Shown here: positions 26,490 to 37,600 of the stretch, piece after piece
Layout: each line of letters opens with the position of its first letter
How positions within the stretch are numbered: the first letter of the stretch is position 1
NCBI RefSeq assembly: GCF_032118995.1
Contig: NC_092657.1
Coordinates: forward strand, 4,771,891 to 4,835,890
DNA length: 64,000 nt
Source: Asterias amurensis
Lineage: Eukaryota > Echinodermata > Asteroidea > Forcipulatida > Asteriidae
Reading direction: 5' to 3'
The notes under the pieces: model-generated
Databases searched by the model: none
What the model saw: only the letters and a program-made list of their open reading frames with translations
What the model was told of the DNA's origin: nothing
Position numbers and translations under genes: made by a program

Positions 26490-26672
26490 TCTTTCACTGC
26501 TCTAGAATTGCAAGGGTTGTGGGTTCGAATCCCACCCGAGTAACATGCCTGTGATATTTTGTTCACAGGACTCGGGAAAGTACTGAGTATGCAGTGCTAA
26601 CACACATCGGTGTATAGGTAAAAACCAATATTAATATTCTTTATCCCCGATGCAAATTTTACATAATTTATA
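26490..26672 (+). mobile_element. tRNA-derived SINE
   Basis: CACTGCTCTAGAATTGCAAGG, B-box GGTTCGAATCCCACCC, tail ACTCGGGAAAGTACTGAG through TATCCCCGATGCAAATTT. The 5' A-box half is missing. Confidence 0.75.
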
Positions 26673-27238
26673 TTATATTCTTTCCTGGGTCAAAACGATA
26701 TCCATCAATATTGTTCAATCGTTGATGAAGGAGCCGTTTGCTGTCCAGACTGGATTCAAAGTTATACATTAAAACAACAAGACTCGTAAGCCAATGGTGC
26801 AATTACCCCCGAGGAAAAACTGCTTAACAATGTCATCGCTAATAGAAACAATGTAAACTCAATTAATTTTAGTTGATAACCTGTTTCTGTTATAAAGCAA
26901 CAATTGTCTGTGTATAGCAGGTTCCCATTGCATGGCTCTGCAAGGAACCTGCGCTTGCGGAAGCAGGGAATTATGTGATTACGTCAAGCGGTGTAATTAA
27001 TGGGTTAGCGGCGAATTTTGGTTTTTGCACGTGCTTACTCCACTAACAACATGCTTATACATCAGCTTAGCGCAGAAATTCGGCGCTTGCACAGTAAGCG
27101 AGGAATCGTAATCGTCGTAAGCGCCAAATTCGTCGGTAAGCAGAGCCATGAAATTGGGTCAAGTTTTTCTGCAGCTTTATGAAAGGTCCATAGTCATGAA
27201 GTTTGACAACCGGGAGCGTGTTGGCTTGAGTTCCGGTC

Positions 27239-27600
27239 TTAAAGGAATTGGGTACTAAGCTTTTACAAAATGTCCATAGATTAACATTAAACTTACAGGG
27301 TTTGAAGATAATGATAGTGTAAAGCTTCCCTTCAAATATTACTTACTACGGTGCTGTAGTTTTTTAGAAATGAGTAAAACAATGAAATGAAAATTTGTAA
27401 ATGCTTAACATAATTTTGGTCTCATGAGACGAAAATTATTTTCATGACATTGTTTTATACTCAATACCCCAAAACTACAGCACCTCAACATGTAATATTT
27501 TCAGGGAAGCTTTCTACTATATCTTCAAACTGTGTAAGTTTAGTGTATATCTGTGGACATTGTTTTTTTTTGTCCTACAAAAAGTACATACACCCTTTAA
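27239..27600. mobile_element. Family F fold-back MITE (362 bp)
   Basis: TTAAAGGAATTGGGTACTAA at left; right end AAAAAGTACATACACCCTTTAA. Interior matches the 5.2 kb copy, including AGTTTTTTAGAAATGAGTAA and GTCTCATGAGACGAAAATTA. Confidence 0.8.
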
Positions 27601-27864
27601 CACCTGTGTCCTTGAGTAAGAAAACTAAACGTAATTGTTTTGTCTTTCGGTTTGTACAGTTTCCGCGTGTTGTTTAAAAAAAGAAAAAGAAAACCCAGCA
27701 CGATATAGACTTTCTGCACTACATGAAGGCATGTCACGTTTGGTGTTTATCAAAGAACAGTGTTGAATCTCACACGGGGTATCCCAACATAATGTGTACC
27801 TATACAAATGTGAACATTTGGGCTCAATGTTGGTCATCGAAGTTGCAAGAAAAAAATAAAAGAA

Positions 27865-28185
27865 AAAACTCCATTGTTGCACGGTTCAGGCCTGATAGAC
27901 ATTTCTCAGATGGAAATATTTTAGTGAAAAAATTCCTCTTTCTCAAAAACTACATTAATGGTAATGTAGATTTGGAGAAAGAGGATATTTTCACTAAAAT
28001 ATTTCCATCTAATGTAGATTTGGAGAAAGAGGAATTGTTTTACTAAAATATTTCCATCTGAGAAATGTCTTCATACTTCAGAGAGAGTCATTTCTCACAA
28101 TGTTAAATACCACAGCTCTCCATTGCTCGTTCCCAAGTATTATGCTATATTTTGAGTAGTTACCAAACGTGTCCAGTGCCTTTAA
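27865..28185. mobile_element. Family B fold-back MITE with internal inverted duplications
   Basis: The right end GTGTCCAGTGCCTTTAA is intact. Inside, ATTTTAGTGAAAAAATTCC, CACTAAAATATTTCCATCT and a second ACTAAAATATTTCCATCTGA show that one arm was copied in both orientations. Confidence 0.6.
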
Positions 28186-28678
28186 GTAGGTATTCATAAA
28201 TACCTCAGACAGTTTCGCTATTTCTATTGGTGGAGAGCGCGTCACGTGGGGGTGTCTAAACCTTTGATAATGACCAGTGTTTGTAACCGGTTGTGAGCGG
28301 ATACTCCGCGCTAGTCTTGGTGCAAGCACAGCCATGAATTTGGGCCCATGTCTTCACACTGCTATTCCCTTTGTCCTCAACCATTAATAACCGGCCATTA
28401 CAGATGGTGACGTAATCCCAATAGGGATCTTCCCAAGAACTGAAGGCCGAGCCAAAAGACAAAAGGAAAGTGATGTTATAGTCCAGAAAAGAAAACCTTA
28501 TCGACAACAGGATGAAGTTTCAAGGCTATTTTCACCACGTCCTGTGTGGTGACAATGATTCGAAACTTTATCAGTGGGTTCAGTCGGCGCACCTTAGCGC
28601 GGAAAACGGCGCCCTGTACTTAATTATGTGATTCTCTGCGTCGTAAAACGCCCAAATTCCGTGGTAAGCAGCGCCACT

Positions 28679-28765
28679 AAAAAAAAACCTGGCCACAACG
28701 TTTAATAGACCAATAGCTCCAGCTACCAATAACACTTTTTCCTGTTGTTCTGATGACGACTCCAT
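28679..28765 (-). pseudogene. Possible membrane-segment exon fragment cut by a MITE
   Basis: The minus strand reads MESSSEQQEKVLLVAGAIGL then LNVVARFFF: a polar N-terminus followed by one hydrophobic segment, similar in layout to the TM1 exon of the two CD20/MS4A-like genes. Immediately after the hydrophobic run the sequence changes into a repeat of the GGGCCCAATTTCAT family (about 28585-28680). This could be a decayed third paralogue exon or a chance ORF; the evidence is layout only. Confidence 0.2.
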
Positions 28766-28849
28766 ACCATGAACCACCTTTTAAAATGTGAGCTGATTGT
28801 AAAGGTAAACTGACGTAAAACAGGAGATCTACCTTTTAGTGAATGACAC

Positions 28850-28859
28850 TATTTATAAG
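28850..28859 (+). promoter_or_regulatory. Candidate TATA box for the Ig receptor
   Basis: TATTTATAAG, about 490 bases before the ATG, with a pyrimidine-flanked A (CTTCCAGTCAG) about 40 bases downstream that could be the start. Weak, by position only. Confidence 0.25.
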
Positions 28860-28929
28860 CAACGCCAGAACGTTTTGCTGAGTATTCTACTTCCAGTCAG
28901 AGATTTACATTGGGCACGAAATTCAACTG

Positions 28930-29245
28930 CAAAGAAAAACTGAAAAACAACGCACTATTACAGTATAACTCTATCAACGGCAAAGAAAAACGGTAAAATA
29001 ACGCAATACTCAACGGTATTAAAGGAGAACTGTAAAACAACGCAAGGCTACAGTATACCGATCAACGGCAAATAAAAACTGTAAAAGAACGCAAAACAAC
29101 GGTAAAGAAAAACTGGAAAAACAACGCAACACGACAGTTTAACTCAACCGCAAGGAAAAACTGTCAGACAACGCAATACTACAGTATAACTCAGCGGGTA
29201 AATTAAAACTGTGTATTTAAAAACTGCGCATTTAAAACAACTGTG
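28930..29245 (+). repeat. ~45-50 bp minisatellite upstream of the Ig receptor
   Basis: About six units of AACGGCAAAGAAAAACTG, TAAAACAACGCAATACTACA and GTATAACTC. It ends about 100 bases before the receptor ATG, so it lies in the promoter-proximal or 5'UTR region. Confidence 0.75.
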
Positions 29246-29341
29246 TAAAACAACGCATTACAAATAAAAGCAACCTAAGATCAACTTGTTTGCCTTCGAA
29301 CTGCATACCATTGACTTTGATTTTTTTTTTTAAGGGTAAAT

Positions 29342-30685
29342 ATGACGCTTTTGTTTATTGCCGTTCTGTTTGGTTCTGCTAGTCTGCTTGTAGCGCAAGA
29401 TGGACGGATACCGCTGTCGGAATACCCTGCCGAATTCTACAGCGAGGGTGACCAGAACGTCAATGGGCAAGGTCTCCTTATCTGCTCGATAATGTCACCT
29501 CTACAGCAGAGACCCAATGTGAACAGGGTTGATATCCTCTACAACAATGAAGTTATCGATGATAGTGATAGGAACTACTTCTTAACCACTGTTTTAACTG
29601 ATACAGAATACGCTGTGCATGTTGTCATTTATGATTTGTCACGAGCCAACTCGGGGCTTTACACGTGCAGGGCATTCGGGCTAAGTGGCGAACTCGTAGC
29701 TGAGGCGGTCCTTCAGTTCGATGTGAACTACCTGCCAGAGTCGTTGTACCCGACGTGTTCTATGCTCGGCTCAAGACCCTCTGGTGAACCCATCCAACAC
29801 GGGGAGTCCGTGACTCTCCTGTGCTCATCCAAAGTGGGGAGCCCTGCCGTGCAACTGACATGGCAGGATGACAGAGCCGAGTTTAAGTCAGTACTCCAGA
29901 CAGAAAGTAAACAATACGTCCAATCTGAAGTGACATTGGACGCCGTCTACGCAATGGATGGTGCGGAGCTAACGTGCGTATCTCGAAGCGAGGCGTTCCC
30001 AGACTATAGAGGGAGCTGCACCCTCGGTCCGTTGATTATAGCGCCACCTAGCGATGATGGAACGACGATGATGAGCACAGACGCTCAGCAAACGACATTG
30101 GCCAATGAAAACATCGACCAAGGTGGTACCACACAGGGCGGTAGCGAAGTAAGCACATCATCAGGTATCGAACGGGGTACCAAACCTGACGGTAGCGAAA
30201 AGGTGAGCACATCACCAGCTACGCTCCCATCGGCCGGGGACGGCAACCAATTACTCGGTGACGGCTCTGTCTTCGTCGTAGCAGTTGTAGTCTTGTCAAC
30301 TATGTTGTGCACCTCAATCATCCTCAATATCTACTGTGCTCTTCGGAGTAAAAGACAAACCACAAAGACCGTTCCAGTAGAGATGGTGGCAAGGAACCAA
30401 ACATCTGATAGCCATTATCAAGGATTGAACAACAGTTCCACCGTCACGCAGGGCCCGTACACAGCTCTGAACACCCCGATAGTCAGCCTGAAAACAGTCA
30501 CCAAAAAGTCTGAGATTGTCAATTACGCGGAGGCAACGGCTGGGGAGGAAGAATACGCACAGGTCGACAATCCAAAGTCGCCACGGCATTTAGAGGACAC
30601 CGTAGAGAGGTACCAGGTACCTTCAGAGAATAGTGATTCTGCGTACGTTAATCTGAACATACCGTCACGATCGAAGCTACGATAA
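29342..30685 (+). CDS. Two-Ig-domain transmembrane receptor with ITIM-type tail, single-exon ORF
   Basis: An uninterrupted 447-residue ORF. Residues 1-18 are a signal peptide (MTLLFIAVLFGSASLLVA). Ig-like domain 1 spans about 35-128, with C48 and C109 and the D-x-S-x-A-x-S-G-x-Y-x-C signature (98-109). Ig-like domain 2 spans about 137-233, with C161, W174 and C212 plus extra cysteines. A Thr/Ser/Gly stalk (about 237-305) contains an imperfect duplication. The TM segment is about 310-332, followed by a basic stop-transfer (RSKR). The ~110-residue tail has six tyrosines. Y359 (SHYQGL) and Y435 (SAYVNL) fit the ITIM consensus (S/I/V/L)xYxx(L/I/V); Y373 (YTAL), Y405 (YAQV), Y395 and Y424 (YQVP) are further SH2-type sites, and YVN suits Grb2. 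The inference is an immune-type or cell-adhesion receptor at the plasma membrane. The family is not identified beyond Ig superfamily. Ig domains are usually one per exon, so the lack of introns is odd. A T-tract and AAG just before the ATG could be an acceptor, making this the terminal exon of a gene with an upstream 5'UTR exon. Confidence 0.85.
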   Translation: MTLLFIAVLFGSASLLVAQDGRIPLSEYPAEFYSEGDQNVNGQGLLICSIMSPLQQRPNVNRVDILYNNEVIDDSDRNYFLTTVLTDTEYAVHVVIYDLSRANSGLYTCRAFGLSGELVAEAVLQFDVNYLPESLYPTCSMLGSRPSGEPIQHGESVTLLCSSKVGSPAVQLTWQDDRAEFKSVLQTESKQYVQSEVTLDAVYAMDGAELTCVSRSEAFPDYRGSCTLGPLIIAPPSDDGTTMMSTDAQQTTLANENIDQGGTTQGGSEVSTSSGIERGTKPDGSEKVSTSPATLPSAGDGNQLLGDGSVFVVAVVVLSTMLCTSIILNIYCALRSKRQTTKTVPVEMVARNQTSDSHYQGLNNSSTVTQGPYTALNTPIVSLKTVTKKSEIVNYAEATAGEEEYAQVDNPKSPRHLEDTVERYQVPSENSDSAYVNLNIPSRSKLR

Positions 30686-31624
30686 CAAAAAAGTACCAGC
30701 CGTCGATTTCACCAAACTGTTCAATAGGATTAATCTTATGACTTAGGATGAGTTAAGAAATAATTTTGGGAGACTTTTGATGCATTGAACGTTCTTTGAT
30801 GTGCAAGTGGGTCAAAGGGGGGGGGGGGGGCTAGGGATTAGAGTGAACCGGCTCCCATCGGTTTTATATTCCATTCACGTGAATCTAACACATTCACGTG
30901 AATGCTGGTCTACTAGCGATAGATAGCAAAAACGCATTTGAATGGCGGCCATTTTGAAAATCAAAATTTCAAAATGGCGGTCTTGTCAAAATGATCCAAT
31001 ACTCTTTAGTTTGGTCTTCATGGGTTCCTCGACCCTGAAACCATTAGTATAGACACCACAACCAAGTCTCTTTGAGTTTCACGGACCGAGAAATTATAGG
31101 CACAATTCGGCGAAAGCGGCCATTTTGAAATGCATCTTTATGCATCCCAACTTGTTCACCGGTAACATCAAAATAATCACTCAGATGGGTCTCACTCAGA
31201 TGGGTCTCCCGAAGATAATGATACCACTCGCGGAGGATCTGGGGGAATGCAGGGGGTGGGGGGGGGGGGCGTACAGGGTTTCCACTGCAAATTTTATCAG
31301 AAATCCAATCATTCAACTACCCGGCTCATTCAATTTCGTGTGGAAATGAATGCCCACCGTTGAATCAGCATTCAAAAGTCAAAAGGAGCAATTCATATCA
31401 TTTCCATTAGCAAAGTTCAGATGACGTGCAGACTAGGCTTGAACACGAGTCGAATATTAGGAGTACTAACCAAGAATTGTGTACAATGTACGTAGTTTTA
31501 GCACGTAAATGTCATTTTGTGACAGCTTGTCCTATATATTGAACCATGAGAATTAGTCAAACGTCTTGAATGCAAGTCTAAAAGAAAAGGCAAAATAATG
31601 TGTATTTTTTATTTTGATAATGTA

Positions 31625-31882
31625 CGAACACTTCCTTTATTGTGAGAGCTTATGCTGACAGAAACTACCAGAGATATTATATATCAGTTTAAAGATGCGA
31701 GAAATAATGGAAGGAAAAACACCCTTGAATTCAATTAAGATATTTGAGTGACAAATTACTTTTTTAAAAACTACTACGTTACTTCTGAGGGAGCCGTTTC
31801 TCACAATGTTTTATACTATCTACAGCTCAACATTACTCGTTACCAAGTAAGTTATTTTGAGTATTACTACCAATAGTGTCCA
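31625..31882. mobile_element. Family B MITE cut by a Family D palindrome
   Basis: Ends in ACCAATAGTGTCCAGG, at which point GGTGGATTTCACAAAG of family D begins; the missing tail of B (AGTGCCTGTAC) reappears after the D element at 32059, showing D inserted into B. Confidence 0.65.
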
Positions 31883-32060
31883 GGGGTGGATTTCACAAAG
31901 GTAGTCCTAACTTAGGACTAGTCCTATAGGCAATGCTAAGAGATAGGACTGGTCCTAAGTTAGGACCAGTAACTCATACTAACTTAGGACTGGTCCTATC
32001 TCAAAGCATTGCCTAGGACTAGTCCTAAGTTAAGACTACCTTTGTGAAATCCACCCCAGT
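31882..32060. mobile_element. Family D palindromic element
   Basis: GGTGGATTTCACAAAGGTAG and CTACCTTTGTGAAATCCACC are the ends; the interior is made of TTAGGACTAGTCCTA motifs read both ways. Near-perfect fold-back. Confidence 0.85.
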
Positions 32061-33394
32061 GCCTGTACGAAGACATTTTAGGAGAGTTTTCAAGAAAGCA
32101 AAACAAAACGAGATGTGTACTGACCTGCAATGGTTACTGTTTTATTTCTTCACATTTTTGTTATAACGTACCAGAAACACCCTGATAAACATACACACTT
32201 TTTTTTGCTTTTTAAAAACAGCACCCTGAAGTTGTGCACTAAAGAAAAGTTTAATCTTCTGTCAGTCAAAGTTAATCCACTTAGGGTCACAGTGATTCTG
32301 TGATTTGAATCCAAAGACTAAAATCTTGTAACGTTCAAGTTCAACCGGAAGCTGACGCGTAACTTTGACCCCAAAGGGTGTAACTTGAGTTGCAAGAGTG
32401 TACATGTATAGCTAAAAAAAAGATCATACACCTTAACGATTATATATGTTTGTATAAAAATTACTTGATAACTTACAAAATTTAATAACGAAGCGTTTAC
32501 TTTAAATACAAAACTAAACACTAAGAAATGGTATATGATTTACAAAAAACTAGAAATAAATGATTGGGGAAAAAGGAAAAACAAATTTGATCATTGTATA
32601 AAAAAGTATTGAAAGTCAAGTACATCTAAGAAACATTTTTAAAAAGACTAAAAATCACTACTTGTTTACACTTTATATACAAATACCATCATTTTTATAA
32701 TTTTCCCTAGAATTTCATTATGAATACAAATTACATTATAACATCCTCACTTATGAATCGTGAGGGAGAACAAAATAAAAACAATTTCGTTAAAGTAGGC
32801 CTACTTTTCTAATCCTCTTTGCTTTTCTCATCTTGAAAGGGAGGTTTTTTTGTTCTAGTTGCTGGGACACACGTTTCTTGGTTATTACTCAATTAAAAAT
32901 GTAAATAATGGTGATAAAAATAGTTTCCCTCACTGATAAAAAGGTAATGACTGGTAATGCAAGTGTTTACCTCAAAAGTATAATTATTTTGTACACATAA
33001 AATCATGTAGTATTTGGGTCTAATTAGAACTGCGTAGGCACACAGGTTAAAACCAAGCACACAACATAAGCAGAATTACATAACCAGCCCAAACTACCAT
33101 TTGACTTGTACCATTTGTGACTGGTATCCTGCTTACTGTTGCTTAGCAGATACAAATTTGCTCAGCACCAACAAAATAAAATCAGCATATAACCTCCCAG
33201 AACAGGGATAAGGTAACCAGCCAAAACACCACTCAGGATGTGCCACTTGTCACTGGTTTCCTGCTCGTTATTACTAACAAGAAAACTGTGAAGCAGCTCT
33301 GTTAATTTGGAGCTATGAATATAAATCACATGTAGGGTAGTCAAACATTCTTGCCAACCACGTGTTTTCAAGGTATTATTGTTTTCATTAACAT
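32061..33394. other. AT-rich stretch downstream of paralogue 2
   Basis: No splice-supported ORF. Family C fragment at 33040-33310. Part may be distal 3'UTR; a TTTATT (minus-strand AATAAA) at 33924 is nearer to the stop codon. Confidence 0.45.
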
Positions 33395-33572
33395 GTGCAT
33401 GTAACAAACTGCGCATTTTCACGAAGCAAATCTTTCGAATAAGCGCAATGCTTGCGCACTCTCAAAAAGAGAGCAATTACATTGTGCATGTAACAAACTG
33501 CGCACTTTCACGAAGCAAATCTTTCGAATAAGCGCAATTCTTGCGCAGTCTCAAAAAGAGAGCAACACTTTT
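33395..33572. repeat. 89 bp tandem duplication
   Basis: GTGCATGTAACAAACTGCGC...CTCAAAAAGAGAGCAA twice, 89 bases apart, with few differences; recent event. It lies downstream of the paralogue 2 stop. Confidence 0.8.
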
Positions 33573-34676
33573 AATGACTTGGGATGGGGCAAAAATAAAC
33601 TACCAATAATTATTGTAAAAATGGTCGCAGTAAACCTCAGTAATTAAAAGAGCAACACAACGCACGTTTAGTTACATTTTCAGTGTTGTTTTATACTCCG
33701 GGTACTGCGCACTACGATGACGTTTTAATAACCTCCTTCAACCTGTCGATAAAACATAAATAAATAAAAAAGAATCAAACAAAATGTTTACAGAACAGTG
33801 CTCATTTTATAAATAACAATTGTATAAGTGCATCCCTCTCCATCATCTGCACACGCCACCAATGTTGTGAGGTCAAAGAGTGCAAACTTGCATTCGTGTA
33901 TACACGAAGTCTGTTCCCCTGACTTTATTTATGTGCAATGATACAGTCAGACACTGGTCTGACAGACCCAATGATTTCATTGGCTAAAACATGCTGTGAC
34001 GTAAGCTTTCCATGTATGTGTACAGTGTGTTGATTGGTCCGAGATGATGTATTGCCAGCTTGCACTTTCGACCAACTCCATGCATGTACGTACAAAAGAC
34101 CGATCCACTAAGCTCCGCCCCATTGCGTATTGACCAATCACAACGCAACGAAGGTCCGACATGTGTGCGCGTATCTTGGCGCGCGCGGCAGAAGTGTGCA
34201 GAAAGGTATTGGAGAGCCCCACGTGTTCTTGCTCACTCGTGCGTCGTGGGCAGAGCCTACTGGATCGGTCTATTAAATGGTTTCAAAATGGTGGACCAAC
34301 TTTACCATGAGTAGAGAGGCTAGAATTGTGTTAAGTTATTTTTTACAGTGGAAAGTTTTTCTTTTTGCAAAGTGATTGAGGTTTAATAGGCACCAGACAC
34401 AAAAAAAAGAAGAATTAAATTAAGTGTTAAATAGAAGAGGCAGTTAAAACAAAAAACAGAAAAGGGTATAGACATGATGGCAACATACTTGGGATCGAGG
34501 TTGGGAATTTATCTTCACAGAAGGGCAACGAAAGAATAGAAGATTGTTAACTTTTACTTCACAACGGATCGGGTGAAAATGGTGTCAAATTTGCATTGCC
34601 ATTCTATGAATGAAAGGTCAGTATATGGGGGTTAAGGGTCAAGGGTGATGCCACTGTGATCTTTGACCTCTCACCT

Positions 34677-37600
34677 CTAGTACTTGTTGAACTGTGTGTT
34701 ATCATGCCCGTACTGCTGCATTTCAAGCCCTTCCTGTAAAGGATAGGATGACAATCATCACGTCAGCCAAGGATTAATTTGCATATTAATGTGTGTGACT
34801 CATCAATGTGGGTTTTTTTGCACCAGCTTGAAAAGTGTTTGCTTTAAGCAACGAAACGGAGTAAGATGGCAGCAAACCAAAATGGCGGATGGATGGGTTT
34901 TATGTACACTTTGTTAATCCCGGTGTCCCCCTGGGAAATTTGTCCTCCATAAGGAAAATGTATGTGGGCTAAAGGAGGATGACTCAAAAGAGGGCGCTAT
35001 CAGAAGAAGTTTGTACACAGTTTGTCATATGAGGGACAGAATCTCATGCCACGCCGACCACAGACATTCACAGAAATAGAAAATGTGAAAGAAAAGGTGT
35101 GAAAAAGGTTTGAAATGGTGGAAGAGTTTTGTTGAGAAAAAGGCATTATGCATTGACGTCATCAAGCTTAACCAATGGAAATACACCGATTTGTCAATGG
35201 CGCACATGATCAGCCAATGAACAGCCTCTCTTTGTTCTCATGGGCACCCTACTTAAATGACTTCATGTATATAAGGTTAATTAGAAACCCACCACACTGC
35301 AACAAAAACAGGGTGTTAAATTTGCCACCATTGGTGTTGTTGTCAAGATTCCAACAAAACTTGGGTGTTAAAACTGACTTAATGGATGTTGAAACACCTT
35401 TAAAAATTAGAATTTTTACACCGTTTAGGTGTTAAAAAACACCAACTTCTTCCAACGGTGCCGGGATATGTAATAACATACATTGTGTCAGTTTTATCAC
35501 TCAGTTTTCAGTATTTTCGAAAGACTTTTCAGATTAATTTAAATACACTGTTTGGGAAAAGAAATTATATGGAGATAACAGGTGCGAGTTGGTCAAAAGA
35601 AAAGGATGTTGTTATATTATTATCAGCTTTAGCATTTCTTGATAGTGTGGAAGACTTTTAATCTGAAAACACAGTTTGAATTTGAGATTCACCATGTCAA
35701 TGTTAAGCACCCTTTGTTTTGATGTCACAGTGAAAACATACTTAGAACAACAACAATAATTGCAGGCGTTACCGCATTCAAAACACTAGAGGGCGCTGGA
35801 CTATTGGTCGTTCAGCTTCACTAATATACATGTATAAGTCAATATTTTTCTGATTTATCAATACTTCAAAATCAATCACTTATGTTCCTATTCCTTAGGT
35901 TGAGAATAAATTATTGTGGTATTTTTGGAGACAACTCATTCAAAATACTACTGAAAAGATATATAATTATAATTGCATAATATCTATATTTGCCCATATG
36001 GTAAACTAGCCTTTTTAATACATACTAAAGTATAGCGTGAAAAAAACAATCGAATCCCGGTTAAAGGTCAACCATAATGTGTAGCGCCCCCTTGTGATTG
36101 ATAGTTGTCACCATACCATTAAAAAAACAAAAAACAACTTTACCTCGTCCATTTCCGTGGATCCGACAGGGAGGCAGCCTGCACACATGGATAGCAACGA
36201 CAAGATGGCGCTGATCAGTCCCATGAACCACATGCTGATGAGCAGCACAAACTCCGCATTAGGATTATAAATAGTATCACTTGCTGACAAGCCCGTCAGG
36301 TATGAATAGGATGCATACACCGACACACCAACGGCTGCAAGGGAAACTAGTAGAGACATAAAGTTGACGAAGATGACCTCACAAGCGCCATTCTGAAAAT
36401 AAAAAAAAGAATCCAGATTAAAAATGGTAGAGTGGAATATTTCTCAATTGCACGGTTTTCCTATTACCTTGTCGACTAACACGGTCGGCCATTTCTGGGA
36501 GACAAATGTTCGACTCCCATAAATGGCCGACCGTGTTTAGTTAGCAAAGTAATACAAAGGAAAACCACGCAAGTTCGTGGCAAATTTGTGTGGATCATTG
36601 ATTCTACTTTTAAAACATCTTTCCAACCATTATGCATTTTATAACAAACGGTTTTAATAGACCAACTCGTCCAATCCAAGGCAACGTGTTCCTTTAATGA
36701 TCGAGACAGCAAAAAAAAAGAGGAAATTATTGTGGGACAAAACCAAAGCCCGAGATCCCGACCTCCTTGTAATTCCCAGGCATGCTGCCTTTGCTCGAGG
36801 TACACCTGTGCCGAATATCATACAGCTGCTTAAGCAGAAAATATTGCTTGGCATAAACGAGCAGGATACTAATGACAAATTGTACAAATGGTAGTTAAGC
36901 TAGTAACCATTCTGGTAAGCATATTTTTGTTATGCTTAGCTTCTTTTTGTGTGCTTATTGAAGCAGCTTTATGAAATTGGGCCCAGATTGAGGAAAACAA
37001 ATCTGTATTTTTTATTGTATTTTTATTTTTTTACTTACACCACAGCAGTTCATTCCATATTTCCACTGGGCAAGACCAAAGGTGAAGTTCCTGGCACCCA
37101 ACAGTATAAGCTGCAAACGGAAACAGAAGTAATTGTTTTACTTATATATTCATACGTACATATTGAAATTCAATTTGGTTTTACCAATATTAGACACCGT
37201 GTATGTTAAAGCCATTATACACTTTCGGTACAGAAAAAAATTAGAAGTTCACAGATTTACAAATAATTTACAGGGTTTACAGAAGGTAATGGTGAAAGAC
37301 TTCCCTTGAAATATTATTCCATGAATGAAATGCTTTACTTTTTGAGAAAACATTAAAACAATATCAAATTCTCTCTCGATAGCGAGAATTACGGATTTAT
37401 TTTAAACACATGTCATGACACGGCGAAACTGTGGGGAAACAATGCTGAGTTTTCCCGTTATTTTCTCCCGACTCCGATGACCAATTGGGCCTAAATTTCC
37501 ACAGGTTTGTTATTTTATATATTAGTTGAGAAACAGCTCCCTCTAAAATAGCAAAGATTTTGAGGAAGAGGTCATTTCCTAATAAAATAATAAAAGACTT

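Noticed and set aside
26490-26560. Possible tRNA gene (B-box GGTTCGAATCC)
   Set aside because: Same sequence recurs with a constant non-tRNA tail and no foldable acceptor stem; it is a SINE.
28256-28507. Minus-strand ORF with a hydrophobic stretch and ICNG
   Set aside because: It starts at TTG rather than ATG and its end runs into a Family C repeat; no donor or acceptor supports it.
30085-30589. Minus-strand ORFs over the Ig receptor
   Set aside because: Antisense shadows of a real coding exon without signals of their own.
33395-33572. CRISPR-like array
   Set aside because: Only two units, adjacent without spacers, in a eukaryotic context; a simple tandem duplication.
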